Below, piece after piece: positions 6,620 through 14,455 of a stretch of DNA of 20,701 nt (position 1 is the stretch's first letter; every line of letters begins with the position of its first letter). Below the pieces are notes generated by a model. That model had not been told where the DNA came from and ran no database searches. It saw only the letters and a list, made by a program, of their open reading frames with translations. The stretch is from an uncultured Bacteroidales bacterium (lineage in GTDB: Bacteria > Bacteroidota > Bacteroidia > Bacteroidales > P3): contig CALDHX010000061.1 in NCBI GenBank assembly GCA_937901525.1, positions 1-20,701 on the forward strand, in the 5' to 3' direction. The position numbers and the translations under genes are program-made.

Positions 6620-8923
6620 ATGAAAAAATTAAGTTTTTTATCAATTATTTTAAGTTTATTGTGCTTAAACAATCTTAATGCACAAGTTGCAAATATAGAT
6701 GTATTACATTATGACATAAATCTAAATGTCAACAACTTACAATCAAGTAAACACATTGGTTTTACGGAAATAACCTTCCTTTTACTTGAAGAAAATCCAG
6801 CATTTATTGAATTTGACCTAAAAAATCAAACGGTTGATTCTGTCTTTCTAAATAACAACGCAATAGATTTTAATTACCAAAACGACAAGATAAGAATCGC
6901 TCTAAACAATACAGATTTAAGCCTTGATACTCTCGTTGCAAAAATCTACTATCAAGGAGGAAACAACGTAGAGCCTTACAATTGGGGAGGCATTCATTAC
7001 TCTAACAATATAATATATACATTAGGTGTTGCTTTTAGCGACTATCCTCACTCCTATGGACGAAGTTGGTTTGTTTGCAACGAAAGTTTTACCGACAAAG
7101 CAAAGTTTGACTTTCATATCACAACAAATAAAGATGTAATTGCAGTATGTTCAGGAAATCTTATCAACGAAAGCGAAGGAGAAAACAGCAAAACATTTCA
7201 TTGGAAACTCGAACAAAATTCCCCTATCTATTCAGTTGGAATGACAATAGCTAACTTCACAAAATTAAATAGAGAAATAACATCTAACAATAGACAAATC
7301 CCTTTAAACGTATATTATTTTGCAAATGACAGTCTTGCAATAGAAGAAAATTTCAGACATATTGATTCAGCATTTATATGTTTAGAAAAATGTTTTGGAG
7401 ATTTCAAATTCAATAGAGTTGGATATTGCACAACACCAAAAGGAAGTATGGAGCATATTGACAACATTAGTCTTGCACATTCCTTAGCTGCTGAATATTC
7501 TTTGCAATCTCAATCGGTTATTGTACACGAAATGGGACACTCTTGGTTTGGAAATTTAATTACTTGTGCGACTTCTGGCGATATGTGGATAAATGAAGGT
7601 TGGACAACCTTCACAGAACGTCTCTCTCTTGAAGCAATACACGGAGAAAATGTAGCAAAAGAACATTTTAGAGAAAAAATAGAAAAAGTAATCAACAACC
7701 TACCTTACGAAGAAGGACGATTCCCTTTAAGCGGTGTAAGCAGCGAAAACACTTATTCAAGCACCGTTTACGACAAAGGAGCTTTAATTGCAATGAGTCT
7801 TAGAGCCTATATGGGCGATAGTCTATTTTACAATAGCGTTCAAAGACTTTTACAAGATTTTGCTTTCTCAAACATAGACTCTTACACTCTTCGCGATAGC
7901 CTATCTTCTTATTCTGGAATAGATTTAACAGATTTCTTTTCTTATTATGTTTTTGACACAATAACTCATCATTTTGCTATTGAAAGCCTTACTTTTTCAG
8001 AAAATTCTGCAAAAGTTAAAATCTTTTCAACAACAGAAAACAATTACAATCAACCTTGTTCTAACACAAGAATCCCTATTACTTTTATGGATTCGGCATT
8101 TAATCGCTACAAAACAATGATTATAGACAACGGCACAAGAGAAGAACATAACTTTTCTTTACCTTTCACACCTATTGCAGCATTTTTAGACTTTGACGAA
8201 GAATTTTTTGATCTCACAACCGATAGTTACAAATTTATTTCTGAGCCTGGCAACTACGAATTTAAAAACTCGTATTTCAAAGCCAATGTAACTTCTTGTC
8301 AAGACACTATTTTAATCCGTCCTACTCTACACTGGATTGGAGCAGACAACACTCAATCAATAGAAGGCATAAATAGATTTTCACAAAAACACTATTGGAC
8401 AATAGAAGGCGTAAACTTAGAAAACGCAGACATTGAAGCTAAATTCTATTTCAAAGTATCACCTTACGAAAACAACTTTGACAATAGTTTACTTGCAGAA
8501 TATTCAGCAAAAGATTCTATAATATTACTATACAGAGAAGATGCAACAAAACCATGGTATAGAATAGAGGCAAATCATCCCTCTTCCTCTTCGGGATACG
8601 TAACAACAAAACTAAGAAAAGGTGATTTCATTATGGCAATTGGCGATAAAAATCTCGTAGGACTAAACAATGATTTAGAAAACAACGAAAAAATAAAAAT
8701 TTACCCTAATCCTTCTTCCGGAGCAATCAACATTTCTCACCCTGAATTTAAAAAAGATGCTATTTTAAATATATTTAATGAAAATGGTTCTTTGATTTTT
8801 TCAAAAAAAGTAAAGAAAAAAACAAAAAAATCTTTGTTTTTTTTAGAAATTCCTAAGGGTTTTTATCTCCTTGAAATACAATCAGAAAACACCTCCTTAA
8901 AACAAAAATTCATAGTCGAGTAA
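6620..8923 (+). CDS. T9SS-exported M1-type metallopeptidase
   Basis: A 767-residue protein starting at 6620, where MKKLSFLSIILSLLCLNNLNAQ is a clear signal peptide. The frame stays open upstream, but only by running through the tRNA. The N-terminal beta domain (about 25-215) resembles the M1 saddle. The catalytic centre has HEMGH (303-307) and Glu326 in WINEGWTTFTE, the HExxH-x18-E zinc site of gluzincins. A later VYDKG segment supplies the usual Tyr. The exopeptidase motif reads GSMEH (275-279) instead of canonical GxMEN. The C-terminal part has beta modules, then a type A sorting domain with IKIYPNPSSGAINI and the final KQKFIVE. The protein should be secreted through the T9SS and cleave peptides at or outside the surface, possibly for amino acid supply (inference). 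It has its own promoter and lies downstream of the tRNA. Confidence 0.9.
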   Translation: MKKLSFLSIILSLLCLNNLNAQVANIDVLHYDINLNVNNLQSSKHIGFTEITFLLLEENPAFIEFDLKNQTVDSVFLNNNAIDFNYQNDKIRIALNNTDLSLDTLVAKIYYQGGNNVEPYNWGGIHYSNNIIYTLGVAFSDYPHSYGRSWFVCNESFTDKAKFDFHITTNKDVIAVCSGNLINESEGENSKTFHWKLEQNSPIYSVGMTIANFTKLNREITSNNRQIPLNVYYFANDSLAIEENFRHIDSAFICLEKCFGDFKFNRVGYCTTPKGSMEHIDNISLAHSLAAEYSLQSQSVIVHEMGHSWFGNLITCATSGDMWINEGWTTFTERLSLEAIHGENVAKEHFREKIEKVINNLPYEEGRFPLSGVSSENTYSSTVYDKGALIAMSLRAYMGDSLFYNSVQRLLQDFAFSNIDSYTLRDSLSSYSGIDLTDFFSYYVFDTITHHFAIESLTFSENSAKVKIFSTTENNYNQPCSNTRIPITFMDSAFNRYKTMIIDNGTREEHNFSLPFTPIAAFLDFDEEFFDLTTDSYKFISEPGNYEFKNSYFKANVTSCQDTILIRPTLHWIGADNTQSIEGINRFSQKHYWTIEGVNLENADIEAKFYFKVSPYENNFDNSLLAEYSAKDSIILLYREDATKPWYRIEANHPSSSSGYVTTKLRKGDFIMAIGDKNLVGLNNDLENNEKIKIYPNPSSGAINISHPEFKKDAILNIFNENGSLIFSKKVKKKTKKSLFFLEIPKGFYLLEIQSENTSLKQKFIVE

Positions 8924-8942
8924 AAATTTTTTTTCATCAGAA

Positions 8943-8972
8943 TGTAACAATTTAAGATTTCACTTTGTCTTT
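8943..8972 (+). promoter_or_regulatory. candidate promoter of the sigma/anti-sigma pair
   Basis: TGTAACA (8943-8949), a 17-base spacer and GTCTTT (8967-8972) resemble the AAC-type -35 and GTC-type -10 elements of many ECF-dependent promoters, which would allow autoregulation. An overlapping TCACTTTG (8960-8967) is one mismatch from the housekeeping TAnnTTTG. The sequence cannot decide between them. Confidence 0.35.
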
Positions 8973-8981
8973 ATAGATGAA

Positions 8982-9530
8982 ATGTTACAGGAAAAAAAAC
9001 TAAACGAACTATTAGAGCTTTGCAAAAATGGCGACAAAAACGCCCAAGAAAGCATATTCTATCTTAAAAAAGATGAATTATTTGCTATATGCAGAAGATA
9101 CGCATCTTGTTTTTCACAAGCAGAGGATATGTTTATTGAAGGATTTACTAAAATATTTACAAACATTAACTCTTTTTCTGACGGTAAATTTGACGCATGG
9201 GCAAAAACAATAATGATAAATACTTGCACAAACGCCTACAATAAAGAAAAAAGACACAAAGAAAGAGAATTGCCAATAGAAAATTACACCGAACAAGTAG
9301 AAATAGAGTCAGAAAAAACATTTACACACGAAGATTTACAAAATTGTTTAGACCAACTTAATGAAAAACAAAGAATAATCTTTAACTTATATGCTATCGA
9401 CCTATACAAACCAAATGAAATTGCAGAAATGTTAAATTTAAGCAACGAATCGGTTAGAATAGACATACATCGTAGCAAACAAAAACTAAAAAATCTATTA
9501 TTGGAATTGAAAAATAGGAGAGAACAATGA
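8982..9530 (+). CDS. ECF-type RNA polymerase sigma factor
   Basis: A 182-residue sigma-70 family protein with only regions 2 and 4, the ECF layout. Region 2 covers about residues 18-92, with YASCFSQAEDMFIEGFTKIF as the core-binding helix and FDAWAKTIMINTCTNAYNKEKR as the -10-recognising part. Region 4 covers about 117-175, with LNEKQRIIFNLYAID, PNEIAEMLNLSNESVRIDI as the helix-turn-helix and HRSKQKLKNLL following. This is the common Bacteroidota ECF type. Its stop overlaps the start of the next gene by four bases (ATGA at 9527-9530), so the two are translationally coupled, as usual for a sigma factor and its antagonist. It probably directs an envelope-related regulon, but the targets are not visible. 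Confidence 0.9.
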   Translation: MLQEKKLNELLELCKNGDKNAQESIFYLKKDELFAICRRYASCFSQAEDMFIEGFTKIFTNINSFSDGKFDAWAKTIMINTCTNAYNKEKRHKERELPIENYTEQVEIESEKTFTHEDLQNCLDQLNEKQRIIFNLYAIDLYKPNEIAEMLNLSNESVRIDIHRSKQKLKNLLLELKNRREQ

Positions 9531-10378
9531 ATATAGAAGAATTATTTAAGGAAAAACTGAGCAATCATAACATTAAAGCTCCCGAAAACTTATGGAACAA
9601 AATAGAAAACAATCTAAATCAAGTTCCACAAAGTTCAAATATTGACACTAATGCTCAAAATATAATAACAAATACAAGTTCAACATTCACCACAACAGTT
9701 GTTAAAACCCTTGCTATCAGCTTTGGCGTTGCAACCTCTGCTATTGGGGGATACTTAATCTATGACAATTTTCAAGAAGACACTATTGCACCACAAACAA
9801 TTACAGAAACAATACCACAAACAATTATAGAAACAAAAGCAACCTTTGATACAACACCTATAATCTTGACAAAAGCCTCTCCTATCACAAAGCAAGAAAC
9901 AATAGAAGTTGACATCATAACAAAAGACAGCATTATCAACATACCTACAACAACAAATCCTGCACCTATATCTAAACAAGAAACAATAATAGAAGAAACG
10001 CCTCAAACAAAATTAGAACCCACACCTGCACAAACACCTGTTGTTGAAAACAAACCAATAGAAGAAACAATAACTCCTATAAAAGAAGAAACAATAATAA
10101 AGAAAGAAGAATTTAACCCTGAGATAAAAAGGCCAAATTTCGTAAGTCCAAACAATGACGGCATAAATGACATATTTAAAATAGAAAATTTAGAATCTTA
10201 TCCCGATAACGAAATTGTTATTTTTGACCAAAGGGGAAGAATTGTCTTTACAGCCTCTCCTTACAACAATGATTGGGACGCTTCAAACATAGAACAAGGA
10301 ACATATTTCTATAAATTATTAATAAAAGAAGGTCTAAACAAAAAAATATTCAAAGGTTCAATAACAATAAAGAGATAA
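9527..10378 (+). CDS. probable membrane anti-sigma protein with a T9SS type B (CHU_C) C-terminal domain
   Basis: A 283-residue protein in three parts. The N-terminus (1-35), with LFKEKLSNHNIKAPENLWNKIENNL, is the short cytoplasmic segment often seen in proteins encoded after Bacteroidota ECF sigma genes, where it is thought to bind the sigma factor. Residues 58-79 form one transmembrane helix (VVKTLAISFGVATSAIGGYLIY). Residues 85-200 are low-complexity, rich in Thr, Ile, Glu, Pro and Lys, with loose PQTI/KQETI repeats, and probably span the periplasm. Residues 203-283 are a complete gliding-motility-associated C-terminal domain: FVSPNNDGINDIFKI, then YPDNEIVIFDQRGRIVF, then GTYFYKLLI and a basic end. 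That domain is a type B T9SS signal in secreted proteins, yet there is no cleavable signal peptide. Coupled to the sigma gene by ATGA, it is best read as its membrane antagonist or sensor. Anti-sigma function is inferred from context, not a recognised ASD fold. Confidence 0.75.
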   Translation: MNIEELFKEKLSNHNIKAPENLWNKIENNLNQVPQSSNIDTNAQNIITNTSSTFTTTVVKTLAISFGVATSAIGGYLIYDNFQEDTIAPQTITETIPQTIIETKATFDTTPIILTKASPITKQETIEVDIITKDSIINIPTTTNPAPISKQETIIEETPQTKLEPTPAQTPVVENKPIEETITPIKEETIIKKEEFNPEIKRPNFVSPNNDGINDIFKIENLESYPDNEIVIFDQRGRIVFTASPYNNDWDASNIEQGTYFYKLLIKEGLNKKIFKGSITIKR

Positions 10379-10447
10379 ACACTCATTTTTATACTTCTGA
10401 TAAACAAAACATTACAAAAACTATTGAAAAAAAACTTTGATTTTTAT

Positions 10448-10477
10448 TTTGCATTAAACACAATATTATTAATATTG
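10448..10477 (+). promoter_or_regulatory. tentative promoter with palindrome at its -7 region
   Basis: TTTG at 10448-10451, an 18-base spacer and TAATATTG at 10470-10477 (one mismatch to TAnnTTTG) precede the ATG at 10500. The -7 element forms the right arm of a palindrome, CAATATT-ATT-AATATTG (10461-10477), which could be an operator or a chance A/T inverted repeat. Confidence 0.4.
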
Positions 10478-10499
10478 CAAAAAAAATTAAGCATTGAAC

Positions 10500-10907
10500 A
10501 TGGAAAAAGGAGTACAAAAAAAACGTTCGATAATCAGTTATCAAAACCTACCGCAAGAAGCGATTAACTTATTTGATGAAAAATACGGAGACGGATATGC
10601 CGATTATGCTCAAAAAATCACAAAACCTGATGGCTCATTTTTATATGTAGTTCCTTTGGAAACAGATGACGCTGTTTATATGGTAAAGGTTGATGTTGTA
10701 GTTGATTCTAAATTCTCCGATGAAGATTTCGATAAAGAAATATTAGGAACCTCTAAGAACGATGACGAAATCGTTAACGCTCACGAAGAAGAGGAAGAAG
10801 AAAAGATGGGACAAGATAAATTCGTTTTAGTTCATGGCGATTATTCCGATGTAAACGATGTAGCCGATGATGATGACGATGACGAAGATATAGAAGATGA
10901 AGATTAA
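10500..10907 (+). CDS. conserved-looking acidic protein, function unknown
   Basis: I place the start at the ATG at 10500 (135 residues). A TTG two codons earlier keeps the frame open but is an unlikely start. Residues 1-12 are basic (KKR). Residues 12-75 look folded: ISYQNLPQEAINLFDEKYGDGY, then KPDGSFLYVVPLETDDAVYMVKVDVVVD, an alpha-plus-beta pattern. The rest is very acidic: a run of six Glu, then a short folded-looking KFVLVHGDYSDV, then an Asp-rich end with six consecutive Asp. No signal peptide or transmembrane segment is present, so it should be cytoplasmic. I do not recognise the family with confidence. Acidic tails of this kind occur in nucleic-acid mimics, chaperone-like and ribosome-associated proteins, but nothing here picks one. 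It has its own weak promoter and a strong terminator immediately after the stop. Confidence 0.75.
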   Translation: MEKGVQKKRSIISYQNLPQEAINLFDEKYGDGYADYAQKITKPDGSFLYVVPLETDDAVYMVKVDVVVDSKFSDEDFDKEILGTSKNDDEIVNAHEEEEEEKMGQDKFVLVHGDYSDVNDVADDDDDDEDIEDED

Positions 10908-10935
10908 GAGATGTAAATTTTACATCTCTTTTTTT
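10906..10935. terminator. shared terminator between convergent genes
   Basis: AAGAGATGTA (10906-10915) pairs perfectly with TACATCTCTT (10921-10930) around loop AATTT. On the plus strand it continues into a T-tract to 10935. The plus-strand stop (10905-10907) enters the left arm, and the minus-strand stop (10922-10920) is in the loop and right arm. The minus-strand exit has only a weak T-tract, so termination is stronger for the acidic-protein gene. Confidence 0.85.
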
Positions 10936-12161
10936 ATTCCTTTAAATGCACTTAGCCACACAAGATAAAATGCCACAAAATGTACCCCTTGCTGTCTTTC
11001 TATTATTGATTCTGTCATCATATAAACACATAACATTCCTATTGAAAAGAGAAATAACAATCCGTTTTTATTCCAAAAAGATAAACTAAACGATAGAAGC
11101 ATAACAATAAAGAAAATCAACCCTACAACACCTATTGCAACTGCTGTTTGAATGAATTGATTGTGTGGATTAAGATAAGTTTTAAAATTTACGCCTTTTT
11201 CCAAATAAAACTCTTGCATTGTTGATTTTACATCACCTGTTCCTGCTCCAAAAACAAGATTCCTTTCAATCAATTCCCCCGCATTTTTATAAATAAAACT
11301 CCTTTGAGAAACACTATCGTTTAATTTCTTATCTTTATTTTCCTCTATTTGCGTTTTTGCTGCCATATTATCAAACCTTTTGTTGATATTATTTACAGTA
11401 ATAAAAGAAAACACAAATACAATACAAACAAAAAGATAGGCTAAGGTGTTAAGCAAACGTCTTTTTATCACAAGTTCATTAAACATAATCACAACAAAAG
11501 CTAAAAACATTGCAATTATTCCTATTCTTGAACTCAAAAGTACATTATAAATAGAAAGCCACAAAATAAAAACAAACTTTATTGTAAAAGCTTTTTTAGT
11601 TGATTTTGCAATATATTTAAAAGGCAACAAATAAGAATAGACTAAGGCAAAAGAAGTAAAAAGAGAAAGGTATGTTGAGTGATATTTCCCTGCCAATTTA
11701 GTATAAAAGAGTTGTTTTACATCAAAAACATCTGTTGAAAACGCATTAGAAAAAGCAATTACAAGCAAATAAACCTGCAAAACTATCAACCCTAAAGCAA
11801 AGGCTAAGAATAAATTCCATAAACGCTTTTTTGTAATAATTCGTTTTGGCAACAAACAAGCTACAATCGGCAAAAGAATCAAGGGAAGTTTTATATTTAA
11901 ATCCCTAAAACCTTCTTTTAAATCCGTTGTATAAAACATTCCAATGCAATAGAGAAAATAAAACACCGCTAAATAAAGCACAGGATTTTTGAAATTAAGT
12001 ATTTTTGAAAAATAAGTTTGATTTTTATTAACAACTCTATTTACAAGTAAAACAAGTAACAATAATACAAGAGATAAAGACTTAAAAAATGGTGGTAAAG
12101 CAATAGAAAACCCTGCAAACAAAAGTATCGGATAAATCAAATTATGAATATTTTTTTTCAT
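10920..12161 (-). CDS. O-antigen ligase family (Wzy_C/WaaL-like) membrane protein
   Basis: I choose the ATG at 12161 (413 residues). The frame is open to a GTG at 12185, but that codon is only 2 bases from the -7 element, too close for a translated start. About ten to twelve hydrophobic helices cover most of the protein. The Wzy_C/O-antigen ligase signatures are a central LLSSRIGIIAMFLAF helix and, after a large polar loop (about 255-330), the motif YLNPHNQFIQTAVAIGVVGL with the conserved His. The loop also holds SQRSFIYKNAGELIERNLVFGAGTGD, typical of this superfamily. Such enzymes transfer or polymerise undecaprenyl-linked glycans on the periplasmic side. Here the product could be LPS O-antigen, capsule or protein-linked glycan; the sequence does not decide. 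It is transcribed divergently from a GT-C-type glycosyltransferase. Confidence 0.85.
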   Translation of the reverse strand: MKKNIHNLIYPILLFAGFSIALPPFFKSLSLVLLLLVLLVNRVVNKNQTYFSKILNFKNPVLYLAVFYFLYCIGMFYTTDLKEGFRDLNIKLPLILLPIVACLLPKRIITKKRLWNLFLAFALGLIVLQVYLLVIAFSNAFSTDVFDVKQLFYTKLAGKYHSTYLSLFTSFALVYSYLLPFKYIAKSTKKAFTIKFVFILWLSIYNVLLSSRIGIIAMFLAFVVIMFNELVIKRRLLNTLAYLFVCIVFVFSFITVNNINKRFDNMAAKTQIEENKDKKLNDSVSQRSFIYKNAGELIERNLVFGAGTGDVKSTMQEFYLEKGVNFKTYLNPHNQFIQTAVAIGVVGLIFFIVMLLSFSLSFWNKNGLLFLFSIGMLCVYMMTESIIERQQGVHFVAFYLVWLSAFKGIKKEM

Positions 12162-12187
12162 ATCTATTAGATGTTTTAAATTCACTG

Positions 12188-12195
12188 CAAAATTA
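12188..12195 (-). promoter_or_regulatory. -7 element of the O-antigen ligase-like gene
   Basis: On the minus strand TAATTTTG (12195 to 12188) matches TAnnTTTG exactly, 26 bases before the ATG at 12161. No clear -33 TTTG at the right spacing. It decides the start codon, because the upstream GTG at 12185 would fall at or before the transcript start. Confidence 0.6.
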
Positions 12196-12256
12196 CAAAT
12201 TAAAACAAAGAAATAAAAAAATAATTCTTTGTTTTATTTTTTTCGGATTTAAGTAT

Positions 12257-12264
12257 TATTTTTG
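12257..12264 (+). promoter_or_regulatory. -7 element of the GT-C/TPR gene
   Basis: TATTTTTG at 12257-12264 matches TAnnTTTG and is 25 bases before the ATG at 12290. A TTTG at 12228-12231 is 25 bases upstream, longer than the normal spacer, so the -33 element is uncertain. About 60 bases separate the two divergent -7 elements. Confidence 0.55.
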
Positions 12265-12289
12265 CCCCTTAAAATAAAGATTAAAAATT

Positions 12290-14455
12290 ATGAAGAATTG
12301 GAAAAATATATTCATAGCATCAGCCGTAGTTGCTTTACTTTATTTGGTTATTTGTGGACTTGGAGCAGGTGCTTCAGGAGATGAATATTTTCACGTAAAT
12401 CATTCGGAAGATGTTTTCAACTATTACAAAACCCTTGGTAAAGATAAAGCAGCTGCAACTATAACTAACAACAATAATCTACCTTATTATAGTCAGTTAC
12501 CCGATACTTTTATTCAATTAATAATAAAAACATTTGACATTGACAATTATATGCTTGTCAGACATTTACTTTGCAATATCATTGCTTGGATTGGCATTCT
12601 TTTCACAGCTCTTTTAGCAAAAAAACTCGGAGGCTGGAAAGCAGCAACTATAACTATCATTCTACTTTTAATATCTCCTCGTTTCATAGGACACTCTTTT
12701 AACAATCTAAAAGACATTCCTTTTGCCACTTTTGCGATTATGTCTGTTTACTACATAATTAAATTCTTAGAGCAACTACCTAAGATAAAGTTTTCAACTT
12801 GTTTGATGCTTACACTATCTATTTTCTTAACTATGTCAGTAAGAGTTGGAGGACTTTTAATGATTGCTTACTTTGGTTTGTTTGCTTTGGTTTACTTCAT
12901 CTACAAAAGAAAAGAATTAAAACCTATTTTCTTTAAAACTCTGTTAATTTCACTTGGGATTTGCGTAGTAGCATATTTCTTAACAGTGCTTGTGTGGCCA
13001 TACGCATTGGAAGCTCCTTTCAAAAACGTGTATGACGCTTTTATGAATATGAATAAATTTGAAATTTCCATAAGACAAAACTTTGAAGGCATTGCTACTT
13101 GGTCTGATCACTTACCTTGGTATTACTCTTGCAAGTATATGCTAATAACAATTCCTATTGTAGTGCTTTTAGGCTTTATTCTATCTTTGGTATTCCTTTA
13201 CAAAAATCGCAAAGATTGGTTTTTATATTCCGTTTTGCTTTTTGCAACAATTTTTCCACTTGTTTGGATAACAATTAACAATTCAAATGTTTATGGAGGT
13301 TGGAGACATTTGATTTTTATCTACCTTCCTCTTGTTGCTCTTTCTGCACTTGGAATATCAACTCTAATAGATTTACTAAAAAACAAATATGTAAAAATAA
13401 TAGTTATTTTATGTTTTGTTACCCTTTCCTTACACCCTATTATTCATTCAATAAAAAACAATCCTTATCAATATGTTTACTTCAATCAACTCTGTGGTTC
13501 AACAAAAGGGGCCTATGGACAATATGAATTAGACTACTATTATCATTCTTTAAGAGAAGCATCTGAGTGGATAATTGAAAACACAAAACAAGACTCTACT
13601 ACAAAAGATAAAATTATTGTTGCTTGTTGGCATAAACCTATAATAGACTATTATTTTCGCAATGACACAACAAAGTTTAAAACAGAATTTGTGCGTTGGA
13701 ATGAGAAAGGAGAGTTTGATTGGGACTATGCAATTTTCTGTAATACGGGAATCTATCCTACACACTTATTAAGAGGTGGATTTCCTCCAAAAAACACAAT
13801 ACATCGCATTGAAGTAGATGGACTTCCTATTTGTATTATTTTGAAAAGAGATGACAAAAACGATTTGTATGGCACAAATGCCAAAAATAAGGGCGATTTA
13901 GACAAAGCCTTACATCATTATCAATTAGCCTTATCAAAAGACAGTTTAAACGAAACTGCTCTTTTAAACACCGGGCAAATATATCTTTACAAAGCACAAG
14001 AAGAAGATACACTATATTATGAAAGAGCCGACTCAGCACTAACAATGCTCAATAGATTACTTAAATATAATCCTGAGCATGAAAATGCTAATTATTTTAA
14101 ATCATACGCTCTTCTTATGAAAGATGATGTAAATGGCTCTTTACATATATTAAACGAGTTGATTACAAAATACAACCCTAACTATCCTGCTGCCTACGAA
14201 TTAATTGCTAATATCTTTTTCCAATTAGGTGAAATTGATAAAGCAGAAGGTTATTTATTAAAATTAATTGATAAAGGTGTTGCTGACGAAAACACTTTAA
14301 CAATGATATTAAAACTATATATTGGCTCAGGATTAAACGAAAGAGAGGCTTATTATAAACTCTACACTTATTTGGAAAGACATTATAGAGAAATGGGCGA
14401 AGACGCTTTGGCAGATGAATACCAAAACGCCTTAACCCAACTTCAAGTATATTAA
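12290..14455 (+). CDS. GT-C-type membrane glycosyltransferase (PMT/GT39-like) fused to TPR domain
   Basis: A 721-residue protein in two halves. Residues 1-385 hold about ten transmembrane helices. The first periplasmic loop carries Asp31-Glu32 (GASGDEYFHVNH), the acidic pair expected of GT-C enzymes using lipid-linked sugars. It is followed by ISPRFIGHSFNNLKDIPFATFA (128-149) and GGWRHLIFIYLP (336-347), which resemble GT39/PMT-like proteins. Residues 390-520 form a soluble periplasmic region. Residues 523-665 contain about three tetratricopeptide repeats (KGDLDKALHHYQLALSKDS; YNPNYPAAYELIANIFFQLGEIDKAEGYLLKL). The likely role is transfer of a sugar from a polyprenyl carrier to a glycan or protein, with the TPRs contacting a partner (inference). 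It is divergent from the ligase-like gene, and its stop overlaps the stop of the convergent hypothetical gene. Donor and acceptor are unknown. Confidence 0.8.
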   Translation: MKNWKNIFIASAVVALLYLVICGLGAGASGDEYFHVNHSEDVFNYYKTLGKDKAAATITNNNNLPYYSQLPDTFIQLIIKTFDIDNYMLVRHLLCNIIAWIGILFTALLAKKLGGWKAATITIILLLISPRFIGHSFNNLKDIPFATFAIMSVYYIIKFLEQLPKIKFSTCLMLTLSIFLTMSVRVGGLLMIAYFGLFALVYFIYKRKELKPIFFKTLLISLGICVVAYFLTVLVWPYALEAPFKNVYDAFMNMNKFEISIRQNFEGIATWSDHLPWYYSCKYMLITIPIVVLLGFILSLVFLYKNRKDWFLYSVLLFATIFPLVWITINNSNVYGGWRHLIFIYLPLVALSALGISTLIDLLKNKYVKIIVILCFVTLSLHPIIHSIKNNPYQYVYFNQLCGSTKGAYGQYELDYYYHSLREASEWIIENTKQDSTTKDKIIVACWHKPIIDYYFRNDTTKFKTEFVRWNEKGEFDWDYAIFCNTGIYPTHLLRGGFPPKNTIHRIEVDGLPICIILKRDDKNDLYGTNAKNKGDLDKALHHYQLALSKDSLNETALLNTGQIYLYKAQEEDTLYYERADSALTMLNRLLKYNPEHENANYFKSYALLMKDDVNGSLHILNELITKYNPNYPAAYELIANIFFQLGEIDKAEGYLLKLIDKGVADENTLTMILKLYIGSGLNEREAYYKLYTYLERHYREMGEDALADEYQNALTQLQVY

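Noticed and set aside
6338..6672. Two minus-strand frames of 74 and 67 codons opposite the tRNA
   Set aside because: Both are made of antisense tRNA and A/T-rich spacer and have no protein-like pattern.
9755..10006. Minus-strand Cys/Tyr/Phe-rich 83-codon frame
   Set aside because: It is the antisense of the Thr/Ile/Glu-rich stalk of the anti-sigma protein; its odd composition comes from that repeat.
10494..10499. TTG start for the acidic protein
   Set aside because: It adds only two codons and an ATG follows directly at 10500.
12162..12185. GTG start for the O-antigen ligase-like gene
   Set aside because: It lies 2 bases from the -7 element, so it would be at or before the transcript start; the ATG at 12161 fits better.
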